Program-made: the position numbers and the translations under genes
NCBI RefSeq assembly: GCF_017813395.1
Contig: NZ_JAGIZB010000004.1
Location: 209,496 to 273,495 of the forward strand
Direction: 5' to 3'
Origin: Pararoseomonas baculiformis
GTDB lineage: Bacteria > Pseudomonadota > Alphaproteobacteria > Acetobacterales > Acetobacteraceae
Length of the DNA stretch: 64,000 bases
Shown: in pieces, positions 50,195 to 59,401 of the stretch
Layout: each line of letters opens with the position of its first letter
How positions within the stretch are numbered: position 1 is the stretch's first letter
Notes under the pieces: model-generated
What the model was told of the DNA's origin: nothing
Seen by the model: only the letters and a program-made list of their open reading frames with translations
The model's database searches: none

Positions 50195-52450
50195 TCAGGC
50201 GCCCAGCCGCACCTTGGACATGGGCAGGCTGCGAATGCGCTGGCCCGTCAGCGCGGCCACCGCATTCGCCACCGCCGGCGGCACGCCGGGCACCCCCGGC
50301 TCCCCGACGCCGCCCAGCGCGGCACCGCTTTCCACGATCCGCACATGGATCCGGGGCATCCGGGCCGGGGGCAGGATGGAATAGGTGTCGAAGTTGCGCT
50401 GCTGCGGCGCCCCGCCCTCATAGGTGACCTCCTCCAGCAAGGAGGATGACAGGCCAATCGCGGCGGCGGACTGGACCTGCGCCTCGATGATGGCGGGGTT
50501 CACCGCACGCCCCGGGTCAATCGCGATCCAGAGGTCATGGACACGGATCTCGCCTTCCCCGATCGACACCTCGGCGATCGTCGCCACCTCCGAGCCGAAG
50601 GGCGAGGCCATGGCCACGCCGCGGGCCCGGCGCACGCCGTCCAGCTCGAAGGGCCCGCGCTTCCAGCCGCCTGAAAGCTCCGCCACCGCGCGCAGCAGCG
50701 TCGCCTGGCGCGGCTTGTCGGACAGCATGGCCAGCCGCATCTCGAACGGATCCCTGCCGCCCGCATCGGCCAGTTCGTCGAGGAAGGACTCGTAGAAGAA
50801 GTCGTTCATCGAATGCCCGACCGAGCGCCAGAAGGAAATGACCGGCGGCTGCTTCACCTTCACGCAGTCCACCCGCTTCGCCGCGATCGAATAGGGCTTG
50901 CCCGCGATGCCCTCCACCATCGAGGAATCCACGGGCCGGTCGGGCGTGAAGTAGCGGCCGATCGGCCCCTCCCCGACCGCGGAGGCATGCAGCGCGACGG
51001 GCATGCCATCCGCCCCCACCGCGCCCCGGAAGCGGGCGAAGCCGATGGGGCGATAGGCGTCGCGCAGGAACTCCTCCTCCCGCGTCCAAAGTACCTTCAC
51101 CGGCCGGCCCACCGCCCTGGCAAGGGCGATGGCCTGGGGATAGGGCATGGCGGCGTCATAGAGGAAGTGCCGCCCGAAGAAGCCGCCCAGCATTGGGGAA
51201 TGGATCTTCACCTTCCCCGGCTCCAGCCCCGCCATCCGCGCGGCGCTGGCCTGGAACATCTCCGGTGCCTGGTTCGGCAGCCAGAGCTCCAGGGTCCCAT
51301 CCTCGTTGAAGCGTGCGATGGCCGAGGGCGGCTCCAGCTGCGCATGGGCGAGATAGGGCGCGTCGTATTCCGCCTCGATCACCTTGGCTGCGCCGGCGAA
51401 GGCGGCCCGGAGGTCGCCATTCTCCTCCGCCGGGCTGCCCGCGCCACGCTCGCCGCGCAAGGCGGCCAGCATTCCGGCGGATGAGAAGTCGGCGGGCAAT
51501 GCGCGCGCGTGCTGCCCGTCATTCCACGTGACCTCCAGCGTCTCCACCGCGCGGCGGGCACGCCACCAACTGTCGGCCAGCACGGCCACGGCCCCGGGCA
51601 GGCGCTGGATGGAATGCACGCCGGGCATCGCCCGCACCGCCGCCTCATTGCCGAAGCTCGCTGGCTCCTGGCCCAGGCGCGGGGCGTGCTGCACGGCGGC
51701 GTGCAGCATGTTCTCCACCGTCAGGTCGATCGCGTATTGCGCGCGGCCCGTGGATTTGTCGCGCACATCGATCCGCGGCACCGGCTTGCCGATCCAGCGG
51801 AAAGTCGCGGGGTCGCGCAGCGCGGCAACCTCGCTCGGCGGCAGCCTCCACGCCGCCTCCACCAGCTCCGCATAGGTCAGGGAGCGGTTGGAACGGCGAT
51901 GGATGACCGTGCCGTTCTCGGTTTCCAGCTCGGCCTCCGGCAGGTTCAGCCGGGCGGCGGCCGCGCGGATCATCAGGTTGCGCGCCGTCGCGCCAAGCTG
52001 GCGCATGGTGCCGTAGCTGGAGCGGACGGAGTAGCTGCCGCCTGTCAGCCGCCGGCCGTTCACCACGAGGTAATCCGCGCCCGGCGGGGCACAATCCACG
52101 ACGAAGCGCGCCGGATCGACATCCAGCTCCTCGCCCACGATCTGCGCCATGGCGGTGGCGATGCCCTGCCCGCCTTCCACGAAGGGAGAAAGCAGCCGCA
52201 CCGTCCCATCCTGGCGGATCTCCAGGAAGGCGGGGACCTGCGTGCCGGGGCGCGGTGCCGCGGCGGCCAGCCCCTCGCCCTGCGCGCGGGCCGGGCGCCC
52301 CTTCAGCATCACGCCGAGCAGCAGCGCGCCGGCAGCACTGCCCAGCAGCCCACGGCGGGAAAGATTCGCGATGCCCGTTTCCGGGATCGCCAGCTCAACG
52401 GGCCCCGCCTGCAGGATGGCGTCGGAGCCGGGATGGATCATGCCGTCCAT
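50195..52450 (-). CDS. Molybdopterin-binding subunit of a xanthine dehydrogenase-family oxidase (IorB-like)
   Basis: Large catalytic subunit (751 aa) binding the Mo-pterin cofactor. An N-terminal twin-arginine signal (SRRGLLGSAAGALLLG) indicates export with its FeS partner by Tat. The family parts include RWIGKPVPRIDVRDKSTGRA, a central YDAPYLAHAQLEPPSAIARF with conserved Gln/Glu positions, and GSEVATIAEVS near the C-terminus; GGVGEPGVPGVPPAVANAV bears the catalytic Glu. Such two-subunit enzymes (isoquinoline 1-oxidoreductase or aldehyde dehydrogenase type) pass electrons to cytochromes; no FAD subunit is present. The ATG at 52450 has GGAGGAGAG upstream. Confidence 0.88.
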   Translation of the reverse strand: MDGMIHPGSDAILQAGPVELAIPETGIANLSRRGLLGSAAGALLLGVMLKGRPARAQGEGLAAAAPRPGTQVPAFLEIRQDGTVRLLSPFVEGGQGIATAMAQIVGEELDVDPARFVVDCAPPGADYLVVNGRRLTGGSYSVRSSYGTMRQLGATARNLMIRAAAARLNLPEAELETENGTVIHRRSNRSLTYAELVEAAWRLPPSEVAALRDPATFRWIGKPVPRIDVRDKSTGRAQYAIDLTVENMLHAAVQHAPRLGQEPASFGNEAAVRAMPGVHSIQRLPGAVAVLADSWWRARRAVETLEVTWNDGQHARALPADFSSAGMLAALRGERGAGSPAEENGDLRAAFAGAAKVIEAEYDAPYLAHAQLEPPSAIARFNEDGTLELWLPNQAPEMFQASAARMAGLEPGKVKIHSPMLGGFFGRHFLYDAAMPYPQAIALARAVGRPVKVLWTREEEFLRDAYRPIGFARFRGAVGADGMPVALHASAVGEGPIGRYFTPDRPVDSSMVEGIAGKPYSIAAKRVDCVKVKQPPVISFWRSVGHSMNDFFYESFLDELADAGGRDPFEMRLAMLSDKPRQATLLRAVAELSGGWKRGPFELDGVRRARGVAMASPFGSEVATIAEVSIGEGEIRVHDLWIAIDPGRAVNPAIIEAQVQSAAAIGLSSSLLEEVTYEGGAPQQRNFDTYSILPPARMPRIHVRIVESGAALGGVGEPGVPGVPPAVANAVAALTGQRIRSLPMSKVRLGA

Positions 52451-52466
52451 GGATCTCTCCTCCGCT

Positions 52467-52913
52467 TCAGGCACTGGCCTGCCGCAGGGCGGCGGCAATG
52501 GCGTTGTAGGTGCCGCAGCGGCAGAGATTGGTCATGCCGGCGGCGATGTCGTCCTCGGTGGGCTTTGGCGTCTGCTTCAGCAGGGCCGTGGCCGCCATCA
52601 CCTGGCCGGACTGGCAATAGCCGCACTGGGCCACCTGCTTCTCCACCCAGGCCTCGACAACCTTCGCACCGACCGGGTCGCGTTCCACCGCCTCGATCGT
52701 CATGACCTGCGTGCCCACCACGCTGTCGGCGGGCGTCACGCAGGACCGCATGGCGGTGCCGTCCACCAGCACCGTGCAGGCGCCGCACTGGGCGATGCCG
52801 CAGCCATATTTCGTGCCGGTCAGGCCCAGCGTGTCACGCAACACCCAGAGCAGCGGGGTATCCCCCTCCACCTCGACCCGCCGCGTTTCGCCGTTGATCG
52901 TCAGCTCAAGCAT
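52467..52913 (-). CDS. [2Fe-2S] subunit of the molybdenum hydroxylase (IorA-like)
   Basis: Small subunit (148 aa) with two [2Fe-2S] clusters. The plant-ferredoxin-type motif is YGCGIAQCGACTVLVDG plus a Cys in MRSCVTPADS. The second cluster is in AQCGYCQSGQVMAATAL and NLCRCGTYNAI. It has no signal and likely piggybacks on the Tat signal of the large subunit, encoded 16 bases downstream on the same strand. Confidence 0.93.
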   Translation of the reverse strand: MLELTINGETRRVEVEGDTPLLWVLRDTLGLTGTKYGCGIAQCGACTVLVDGTAMRSCVTPADSVVGTQVMTIEAVERDPVGAKVVEAWVEKQVAQCGYCQSGQVMAATALLKQTPKPTEDDIAAGMTNLCRCGTYNAIAAALRQASA

Positions 52914-53014
52914 GCTCGCCTCCGCCAGGGCCGGAAGGGTCCTTGGGCCGAGGCTATTCCGGTGGCTGCCGGGCTGTCATGCGCCAGGGGGCGGCAGGAG
53001 GATCACGGAATCAA

Positions 53015-53046
53015 GACGGCCCGGCCCCTTTCAGGGCCGGGCCGTC
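53015..53046 (-). terminator. Terminator stem-loop of the NMO-like gene
   Basis: A perfect 13-bp stem, GACGGCCCGGCCC (53015-53027) with GGGCCGGGCCGTC (53034-53046), loop CTTTCA. It lies 28 bases after the stop at 53075 on the minus strand and is followed there by the partly T-rich TTGATTCC. It separates the NMO-like gene from the molybdenum hydroxylase operon. Confidence 0.75.
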
Positions 53047-53074
53047 CAAAGGGTCCCGATCCGGTCGTGGCGCC

Positions 53075-54532
53075 TCAGCGCCCCGTCATGATCCGCCCCA
53101 CCAGCTCCTTCACCGTCGGGATGAAGCCGTTGGAATAGAACGGATCCTGGGCGAAGCGGTAGGCGTTGTGCCCGGCGAACATCAGGTTCCGGTCCGGGTC
53201 GCCGCCATGGCCGATCTCCTGCAGGGTCTTCTGGATGCAGAAGCTGCGGGGGTCGGCCTTCTTGCCGTTGGAATGGTCGTCCGTGTGCTGCGCCCAGTTG
53301 GAGAAGCGGCACTGGGAAAGGCAGCCCATGCAGGCCACCTGGTCCGCCAGGATCTGCCGGCTCGCCTCGGGCGTCTCGAAGATCAGGGTCTCGTCCGGGG
53401 TACGCAGCGCCTCGGTGAAGCCCTGGGACTCCCAGCTCCGCACCCGGTCCAGGTCGCCCGGCACCAGGTAGACCGGGCGCTTGCGCGGCCCGACGCCATA
53501 GGTCGCCGTGTGCTCGCCCATGGGCTCGCCGGTATAGGCCACCTGCCGGGCGCTCCGGTCCTCCAGCTCGCGCAGGAAGGGGTTGCGGACCGCGCTGCTG
53601 TAGAAGCCGGTGGGCGAAAAGTTCTGCAGGGAGACGTCACCGGGCTTCAGCGTGAGCAGCTTCTGCTTCCAGGCATCCGGAATCGGGCTCTCGCGCGTCA
53701 CCAGCGGACGGGTGCCGAACTGGAAGGCGATGGGGCCGAGTTCCGGATTGTCGATCCAGTCCTCCCACTCCTCCAGCCACCAGACGCCGCCGGCCATGAT
53801 GATGGGCACCTCGCCCAGGCCGAACTCGCGCATCTGCTGGCGCAGCTTCAGCACGCGGGCATAGGGCGCCTCGGGCTTGCGCGGATCCTCGGAGTTGGAG
53901 AGGCCGTTATGGCCACCCGCAAGCCAGGGATCCTCGTAGACCACGCCGCCCAGCCACTCGCTGGCCTTGGAATAGGCGCGCTTCCACAGTGCCGAGAAGG
54001 CGCGGGAGGAGGAGACGATGGGATAGATGTGCACGCGGTACTCGCGCGCGATGTCGGCCAGGCGATAAGGCATGCCGGCGCCGCAGGTGATGCCGTGGAT
54101 CAGGCCCTTGGCCCCCTCCAGCATCCCGCGCGCCACGCGCTCCGCCCCGCCCATCTCCCAGAGGATATTGGCGTGGATGCGGCCCTGGCCGTTGGAACGC
54201 TCATGCGCCTCGCGCGCCTGGGCGATGCCGCCGGCGATCCCATAGGCGACCAGCTCCTCATGCCGCTCGCGCCGGGTCTTGCCGTGGTATTCCTGGGGGA
54301 TGATGTTCCCCTGGGCGTCATAGCTATCCGCGTTCACGGCGGAGAAGGTGCCTACTCCACCCTCGGCAGCCCAATGGCCGCAGGAGGCGCCGTTGGAAGC
54401 GGAGACGCCCTTGCCACCCTCGACGAGGGGCAGGACCTCGGCGCCGCCCATGCGGATGGTGTTGATCGCCTTCAAGGCCGGGTTCTTCCCTGGAAACTGC
54501 GGATGGTCGGGGGACCTTCCCGCGGGCCGCAT
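53075..54532 (-). CDS. Nitronate monooxygenase-like flavoprotein with Cys-containing C-terminus
   Basis: FMN-binding TIM-barrel protein (485 aa) related to nitronate monooxygenase/2-nitropropane dioxygenase. Visible NMO-like parts are GGVGTFSAVNADSY, GAKGLIHGITCGAGMPYRLA, VPIIMAGGVWWLEEW, and AFQFGTRPLVTRES. It is longer than the usual ~320-380 residues; the extra C-terminal ~130 residues carry a cluster C-x2-C-x3-C (ACMGCLSQCRFSNWAQ) and a fourth Cys (RSFCIQKTLQEIG), which could bind a metal. The N-terminal barrel strand (GGAEVLPLVEGGKGV) is not the canonical PIIQGPM type. Substrate unknown. Confidence 0.75.
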   Translation of the reverse strand: MRPAGRSPDHPQFPGKNPALKAINTIRMGGAEVLPLVEGGKGVSASNGASCGHWAAEGGVGTFSAVNADSYDAQGNIIPQEYHGKTRRERHEELVAYGIAGGIAQAREAHERSNGQGRIHANILWEMGGAERVARGMLEGAKGLIHGITCGAGMPYRLADIAREYRVHIYPIVSSSRAFSALWKRAYSKASEWLGGVVYEDPWLAGGHNGLSNSEDPRKPEAPYARVLKLRQQMREFGLGEVPIIMAGGVWWLEEWEDWIDNPELGPIAFQFGTRPLVTRESPIPDAWKQKLLTLKPGDVSLQNFSPTGFYSSAVRNPFLRELEDRSARQVAYTGEPMGEHTATYGVGPRKRPVYLVPGDLDRVRSWESQGFTEALRTPDETLIFETPEASRQILADQVACMGCLSQCRFSNWAQHTDDHSNGKKADPRSFCIQKTLQEIGHGGDPDRNLMFAGHNAYRFAQDPFYSNGFIPTVKELVGRIMTGR

Positions 54533-54593
54533 ATGGTCCGAGTCCGGAGGGCAGAACAGTCCCCCGGCCCCGGCGTGACAGAGATTTTATGGG

Positions 54594-54638
54594 GCCGCGG
54601 TTGCCCGCGGCAGGGTGCCCGGGCCAGGCCGGGCACCC
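54594..54638 (-). terminator. Double stem-loop downstream of pnp
   Basis: Two hairpins follow the pnp stop on the minus strand: GGGTGCCCGG/CCGGGCACCC (10 bp, 54613-54638) and GCCGCGG/CCGCGGC (7 bp, 54594-54611). TTTT follows the first one only on the plus strand, so the minus-strand termination signal is the pair of stable stems rather than a classical T-run. Confidence 0.5.
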
Positions 54639-54647
54639 TTTTACGGT

Positions 54648-56894
54648 TCAGTCCTCGTAACGGCGCGGCGGACGGTCGCCGCGGTCGCGGCGGGGACGGT
54701 CGCCCCGGTCGGAGCGCTCGCGGCGCTCGCCACCGTTGCCACCGCCATTCTCCTCACCCTCGGCCCGGGGGCGCTTGGCGCCGACCTGATCGGTGATGTC
54801 GGCGCCGGTCTGCTGGTCCACAACGCGCATGGACAGCTTGACCTTGCCGCGGTCATCGAAGCCGATGACCTTCACCTTCACCTTGTCGCCGACGGAGACG
54901 ATGTCGGAGGTCTTGTTCACACGCTCCTGGTTCAGCTCGGAGATGTGGACCAGCCCGTCCTTGGTGCCGAGAAAGTTCACGAAGGCGCCGAAGTCGGCGA
55001 CCTTCACGACGGTGCCGTTATAGATCGCGCCCACCTCGGCCTCGGCGGTGATGCCGCGGATGCGGTCGATGGCGGCCTGGGTCGCCTCGGTGCTGCTGGA
55101 CGCGATCTTGATCGTGCCATCGTCCTCGATGTCGATCTTCGTCCCGGTCTGCTCGACGATCTCACGGATCACCTTGCCGCCCGTGCCGATCACCTCGCGG
55201 ATCTTGTCCTTGGGCACCTGGATCACGGTGATGCGCGGCGCGGTGGCAGCCACCTCGTTGCGCGAGCCGGACAGGCCCTTCGCCATCTCGCCGAGGATGT
55301 GGACGCGGCCGTCACGGGCCTGCTCCAGCGCGGTCTTCATGATGTCGAAGGTGATGGACGTGATCTTGATGTCCATCTGCAGGGCGGTGATGCCCTGCTC
55401 CGTGCCGGCCACCTTGAAGTCCATGTCGCCGAGGTGATCCTCGTCGCCCAGGATGTCGGAGAGAACGGCGAAGCCCTTCTCCTCCTTGATCAGGCCCATG
55501 GCGATGCCGGCCACGGGGCGCTTCAGCGGCACGCCCGCATCCATCAGCGACAGCGAGGTGCCGCAGACGGTCGCCATGGAGGAGGAGCCGTTGGACTCCG
55601 TGATCTCCGACACGACGCGGATCGTGTAGGGGAACTTCTCCTTCTCCGGCAGCAGCGGGTGCACGGCGCGCCAGGCGAGCTTGCCATGGCCGACTTCACG
55701 GCGGCCGGGGGAGCCCATGCGGCCCGTCTCGTTCACCGAGTAGGGCGGGAAGTTGTAGTGCAGCATGAAGTCCTCGCGGTACTCGCCCGCGAGGGCGTCG
55801 ATGATCTGCTCGTCCTGGCCCGTGCCCAGCGTCGCCACGCAGAAGGCCTGCGTCTCGCCACGGGTGAACAGGGCGGAACCATGGGAGCGCGGCAGGATGC
55901 CGACCTCGGCCACGATCGGGCGCACGGTCTTGGTGTCGCGGCCATCGATGCGGATGCCGGTGTCGAGGATCGCGTTGCGGACGACATCCGCCTCGAGCTC
56001 CTTCATCAGCCCCTTCGCGGCGCCGACATCGAGACCCTCGGCCTCGAGCTGCTCGGCGACCTTCTTCTTGACCTCGCCCACCTTGGCGTAGCGGGCCTGC
56101 TTCACCGTCTCCTTATAGGCCTCGGCCATCTCGGCGCGGCCGATCTCGGAGATGCGGGTCTTCAGCGACTTGGTCGCCTCGGACTCCTCGGCAAGCGGCC
56201 AGGGCTCCTTGGCGGCGCGCTCCGCCAGCTCGATGATGCCCTGGATGACCGGCTGGAAGGCCTTGTGGCCGAACTCCACGGCGCCGAGCATCACCTCCTC
56301 GGAGAGCTCCTTCGCCTCGGACTCGACCATCAGCACGCCCTCGGCGGTGCCGGCGACGACAAGCTCCAGCTCGCTCGTCTTGGTCTGCTCGAGGGTCGGG
56401 TTGAGGATGTATTCCCCGGCGGCATAGCCGACGCGGGCGGCGGCGATCGGGCCGAAGAAGGGGATGCCGGAAAGTGTCAGCGCGGCGGAGCAGCCGACCA
56501 TCGCCACGATGTCCGGGCTGTTCTCCAGGTCATGCGACAGCACGGTCGCGACCACCTGGACCTCGTTCCGGAAACCCTCGGGGAACAGGGGGCGGATCGG
56601 GCGGTCGATCAGGCGGGAGGTGAGGGTCTCGAACTCGGAGGGGCGCCCCTCGCGCTTGAAGAAGCCGCCCGGGATCTTGCCGGCGGCGAAGGCCTTCTCC
56701 TGGTAGTTCACGGTCAGGGGGAAGAAGTCCTGGCCCGGCTTCACGGAGCGGGCGCCGACCACGGTGCAGAGGACGATGGTGTCGCCCAGGCGCGCCATCA
56801 CGGCGCCATCGGCCTGGCGGGCGACCTTGCCCGTCTCGAGGGTCAGCGTCTTGCCGCCCCAGTCGATGTCCTTGCGGTAGTAGTTATCGAACAT
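54648..56894 (-). CDS. pnp: Polyribonucleotide nucleotidyltransferase (PNPase)
   Basis: 3'-5' phosphorolytic exoribonuclease (748 aa), part of the RNA degradosome. Two RNase PH domains (about 10-230 and 325-550), followed by KH ([20 protein letters not shown]) and S1 domains ([20 protein letters not shown]). The C-terminal ~40 residues are Arg/Asp/Gly-rich with RGD and RPRR repeats, likely a binding tail. Start [12 protein letters not shown] at 56894 is the alphaproteobacterial PNPase start. The usual upstream neighbour rpsO is not in front of it. Confidence 0.96.
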   Translation of the reverse strand: MFDNYYRKDIDWGGKTLTLETGKVARQADGAVMARLGDTIVLCTVVGARSVKPGQDFFPLTVNYQEKAFAAGKIPGGFFKREGRPSEFETLTSRLIDRPIRPLFPEGFRNEVQVVATVLSHDLENSPDIVAMVGCSAALTLSGIPFFGPIAAARVGYAAGEYILNPTLEQTKTSELELVVAGTAEGVLMVESEAKELSEEVMLGAVEFGHKAFQPVIQGIIELAERAAKEPWPLAEESEATKSLKTRISEIGRAEMAEAYKETVKQARYAKVGEVKKKVAEQLEAEGLDVGAAKGLMKELEADVVRNAILDTGIRIDGRDTKTVRPIVAEVGILPRSHGSALFTRGETQAFCVATLGTGQDEQIIDALAGEYREDFMLHYNFPPYSVNETGRMGSPGRREVGHGKLAWRAVHPLLPEKEKFPYTIRVVSEITESNGSSSMATVCGTSLSLMDAGVPLKRPVAGIAMGLIKEEKGFAVLSDILGDEDHLGDMDFKVAGTEQGITALQMDIKITSITFDIMKTALEQARDGRVHILGEMAKGLSGSRNEVAATAPRITVIQVPKDKIREVIGTGGKVIREIVEQTGTKIDIEDDGTIKIASSSTEATQAAIDRIRGITAEAEVGAIYNGTVVKVADFGAFVNFLGTKDGLVHISELNQERVNKTSDIVSVGDKVKVKVIGFDDRGKVKLSMRVVDQQTGADITDQVGAKRPRAEGEENGGGNGGERRERSDRGDRPRRDRGDRPPRRYED

Positions 56895-57401
56895 GCGTGC
56901 GTCCTGTCGGCCCCAGGCGGCCGGATTGCCGGTGGGGCGGTGGTGCGACACACGGATGGGATGAAGGGTCTCTGCGCCGGCCCTGCCCCCATGTTCAAGA
57001 CATGCATCCGGGCAGGGATGCCCGGCGTCTCGGGCGGCATGGGGTCCGCGCGCGGGCTTTTCGCGGCGGGGTTCCATGTGGCCGGAAACGCCGCGGCGCG
57101 GCCGTTCCTGTCAGCCCACCGCATGCGCGGAGGGCGGGCGGAACCTTACGGCTTCGCCCGGCGAGGCGCTATATGACCCCTCCTCCCTCAAAAGACCAGG
57201 GAAAACACCGCCGGCGCCGGCCCTGGGCCAGGCGGGTTGCAATCCCGCCCCCCGGCTCCCACATTCTTTTCGCCAGTGCTGGCCCAGACCGTCCGCCGAT
57301 CCATCCAGGACGCCGGGCCGCCAGTTGCCGGTTTCTCGCCCCCGCCATGGCGCCACCGCCCGGGATTCACGGGGGCAACCTCTACGAAAGACATGCGATC
57401 G
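56895..57401. other. Gene-free divergent region between pnp and cspA
   Basis: 507 bases without a convincing gene. Frames cross it but lack family features or ribosome sites. It must hold the pnp promoter (minus) and the cspA promoter with its probably long 5' leader (plus); a TATATGA-like -10 lies near 57170. No rpsO or other RNA gene is seen. Confidence 0.6.
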
Positions 57402-57608
57402 ATGCCCACTGGAACCGTGAAGTGGTTCAATGCGACCAAGGGCTATGGCTTCATCCAGCCGGATGATGGGTCCAAGGACGTGTTCGTCCACATCTCCGAC
57501 GTCACCCGGGCGGGCCTGCGCGGCCTGAACGAAGGCGACAAGGTTTCCTTCGATGTCCAGAAGGACCCGAAGGGCAAGATGTCGGCCTCCAACCTCCAGA
57601 TGGGCTGA
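57402..57608 (+). CDS. cspA: Cold shock protein
   Basis: Small RNA-binding protein (68 aa) of the CspA type. It has RNP1 in [20 protein letters not shown] and RNP2 in [14 protein letters not shown], then [15 protein letters not shown], all of the cold-shock domain. RNA chaperone acting in the cytosol. An ATG 3 codons upstream (57393) is possible, but GAAAG is better spaced from 57402. The long leader upstream could carry the cold-responsive structure known for this family. Followed by imperfect stem-loops. Confidence 0.94.
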   Translation: MPTGTVKWFNATKGYGFIQPDDGSKDVFVHISDVTRAGLRGLNEGDKVSFDVQKDPKGKMSASNLQMG

Positions 57609-57660
57609 CGGGAAGGCGGGCTTCCGCCCTTCCGGCCCTCCACAGGGCTCAAGAACCGGA

Positions 57661-57694
57661 CGAGCGCCGAGGGCCGGCAGGCCAGCGGCGCTCG
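57661..57694 (+). other. Stable stem-loop downstream of cspA
   Basis: CGAGCGCCG (57661-57669) pairs perfectly with CGGCGCTCG (57686-57694), and the loop holds a further GGCC/GGCC pairing. It lies 52 bases after the cspA stop and before a small ORF. Only TT follows, so whether it terminates or protects the transcript is open. Confidence 0.5.
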
Positions 57695-57899
57695 TTCCGC
57701 ATCCGGGGTGCATCCAGGAACGATCCGGCGCGTTAGGGCCGGGCCACTGGGCAGAATGCTCCGCACGCCCGGGATCGTCGTAGCCACGATCACGCCACGG
57801 TCCGGCCCCGCCGGCGCCCTCTCGGGGCGCGAGGCTGAGGTCGGTCCAGAACCGCCCAGCGACGCCCCGGCGCCGCCAGGCCAAGGAAAGACAAGGACT

Positions 57900-58022
57900 A
57901 TGCAGAACATTCCCCATCACCCGCGGGCCGAGAACCTGCCCCGCACCGCCAGCCATCCCGCGCAGACCGGCACGCTGACCGAGGCCGAGATCCGCCAGAT
58001 TGTCCAGGACGTGCTGGGCTAG
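57900..58022 (+). CDS. Small protein of 40 residues, unknown
   Basis: An ATG at 57900, preceded by CAAGGAAAG and a close AAGGA, opens a 40-codon frame ending at TAG 58022. The peptide begins MQNIPHHPRAENLPRTASHP and ends TEAEIRQIVQDVLG, a short amphipathic helix. It is followed by a hairpin at 58041. No family recognised. Ribosome site, terminator and a charged helix favour a real gene, but codon use alone cannot prove it. Confidence 0.5.
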   Translation: MQNIPHHPRAENLPRTASHPAQTGTLTEAEIRQIVQDVLG

Positions 58023-58399
58023 GCCGTTTCCCGGCCCATGGGGCGCCCTCGGGGCGCCCTTCGCGTTTCCGGGCCGTTCTTCATCGCGAATAGGTGGGGA
58101 TTTCAGCATCCTCCCCCACCAGGATCACCGCCCCGGTGCCCTCTGGCGCGCCTCTTCAGGCGAGGGGTGGCGAAAGCCCCGGACCATCGGCGGTGTGGAC
58201 CGCCAGGATCACTTCCCCTGCCCGAAGGCGGTGCTGGTGACCTGCAGCACCGCCGGTGCATTCACCCCGGCATGGAGCAGGTGGCTGATGCCGGGCCGGC
58301 AGCATTTCCAGCATGGGGACCGCTGGCCCGACTGCCTGGAAGGCGTGCGCAGCGGCGGCCGGGGTTGCGGCCGGGGCTCAGCACCGCCATCCAAGGAGG
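58023..58399. other. Gene-poor stretch with possible BKACE remnant
   Basis: 377 bases without an intact gene. After the hairpin at 58041, one plus-strand frame at about 58216-58293 reads CPKAVLVTCSTAGAFTPAWS followed by RWLMP, which recalls the N-terminus of beta-keto acid cleavage enzymes (KVIITCAVTGAIHTP type). Nothing recognisable follows it, so if real it is a decayed fragment. Confidence 0.3.
58041..58063 (+). terminator. Possible terminator after the small ORF
   Basis: GGGCGCC (58041-58047) and GGCGCCC (58053-58059) form a stem with loop CTCGG, followed by TTCGCGTTT. It sits 18 bases after the stop of the 40-residue ORF. The T-run is interrupted, so the call is moderate. Confidence 0.5.
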
Positions 58400-59281
58400 A
58401 TGAGCGAGATCCACCGCTTCGGCGACGACGAACTCTCCGCCACCGTTTCGGAGGCCGGGGCGGAACTGCAGTCCCTGCAGGACGCATCGGGCCAGGAATG
58501 GCTCTGGCAGGCCGGGCCGGCCTGGCCGAGGCGCGCGCCCATCCTCTTCCCCATCGTCGGCAAGCTTCCAGGCGATGTGCTGCGGCATGACGGCCGGGCT
58601 TACCGCATGACCCAGCATGGCTTCGCCCGCGACCGGACCTTCGCCTGGATACGCCGGGACCGGACGGGCGCCGCGCTCCGCCTCTGCGATGACGAGGCCA
58701 CGCGAGAGGTCTTTCCTTTCCCCTTCACGCTCGATGTCGCCTGGGAAGTTGCGCAGGGAGCACTCTCCTGCAGCGTCACCGTATCCAATTCCGGACCAAC
58801 CACGCTGCCCTTCAGCCTCGGCGCCCATCCCGCTTTTGCATGGCCATTGCCGGGGGCGCCCCTGGCCGAGGGGCACAGCCTTTCCTTTCCCGATTTCCGG
58901 GAGGAAAACCTCCACGCGCGGCGACTGAATGGCGGACTTCTGGATTCGGCCGAAATCATCCCGCTGGCCGATGGTGTGCTTCCTTTACACCCCGATCTTT
59001 TCGAAGCCGATGCCATTGTGCTTCCCGCATTTCCAGGCCGGCTTATCCGCTATTCCGCGCCCGGAGGAACGGCGCTGGAAATGGCCTGGGACGGGTATGG
59101 CGATCTTGGAATCTGGTCCAGGCCGGGCGCCGCGTTTCTTTGCATAGAACCCTGGAACGGCACTGCAGCGCCCCTGGGATGGGATGACGCCTTCAGTACC
59201 AAACCCGGCGTGACGCTTCTGGACCCCGGCGGTTCGCGCGTGTTCCGCTGGTTTGTCAGGTTCAATCCGCGCCCCGGTTGA
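58400..59281 (+). CDS. Aldose 1-epimerase family protein (LacX-like)
   Basis: Galactose-mutarotase-fold protein (293 aa). Key parts: TVSEAGAELQSLQDASGQEW, RRAPILFPIVGKLPGDVLRH, MTQHGFARDRTFAW (catalytic His), FSLGAHPAFAWPL (second His), and FLCIEPWNG (catalytic Glu), as in the YeaD/LacX group that acts on hexoses or hexose phosphates. The AAGGAGG lies directly against the ATG with no spacer, so the real start may differ, though no other start fits. The 3' half seems less GC-rich than most of the window. No sugar genes adjoin. Confidence 0.85.
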   Translation: MSEIHRFGDDELSATVSEAGAELQSLQDASGQEWLWQAGPAWPRRAPILFPIVGKLPGDVLRHDGRAYRMTQHGFARDRTFAWIRRDRTGAALRLCDDEATREVFPFPFTLDVAWEVAQGALSCSVTVSNSGPTTLPFSLGAHPAFAWPLPGAPLAEGHSLSFPDFREENLHARRLNGGLLDSAEIIPLADGVLPLHPDLFEADAIVLPAFPGRLIRYSAPGGTALEMAWDGYGDLGIWSRPGAAFLCIEPWNGTAAPLGWDDAFSTKPGVTLLDPGGSRVFRWFVRFNPRPG

Positions 59282-59372
59282 TCCGGAGCTGTCAATGAAG
59301 GGCGGCCAATCATTGGCAATCGCCCGAGGCGGCATTTTGCCGCCCCGGCTTTCCGAATTCCAAAAGCCACGC

Positions 59373-59392
59373 GGCCGGGAAGAGCCCCGGCC
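59373..59392 (-). terminator. Terminator stem-loop of the H-NS-type gene
   Basis: GGCCGGG (59373-59379) pairs with CCCGGCC (59386-59392). Read on the minus strand it lies 9 bases after the stop at 59402 and is followed by GCGTGGCTTTTGG, a short T-run at a distance of 7 bases. Moderate support. Confidence 0.55.
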
Positions 59393-59401
59393 GGCATTGC
59401 G

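Noticed and set aside
56895..57077. Extended PNPase N-terminus of 61 residues
   Set aside because: [12 protein letters not shown] is the established start of alphaproteobacterial PNPase; the upstream part has no similarity and no ribosome site.
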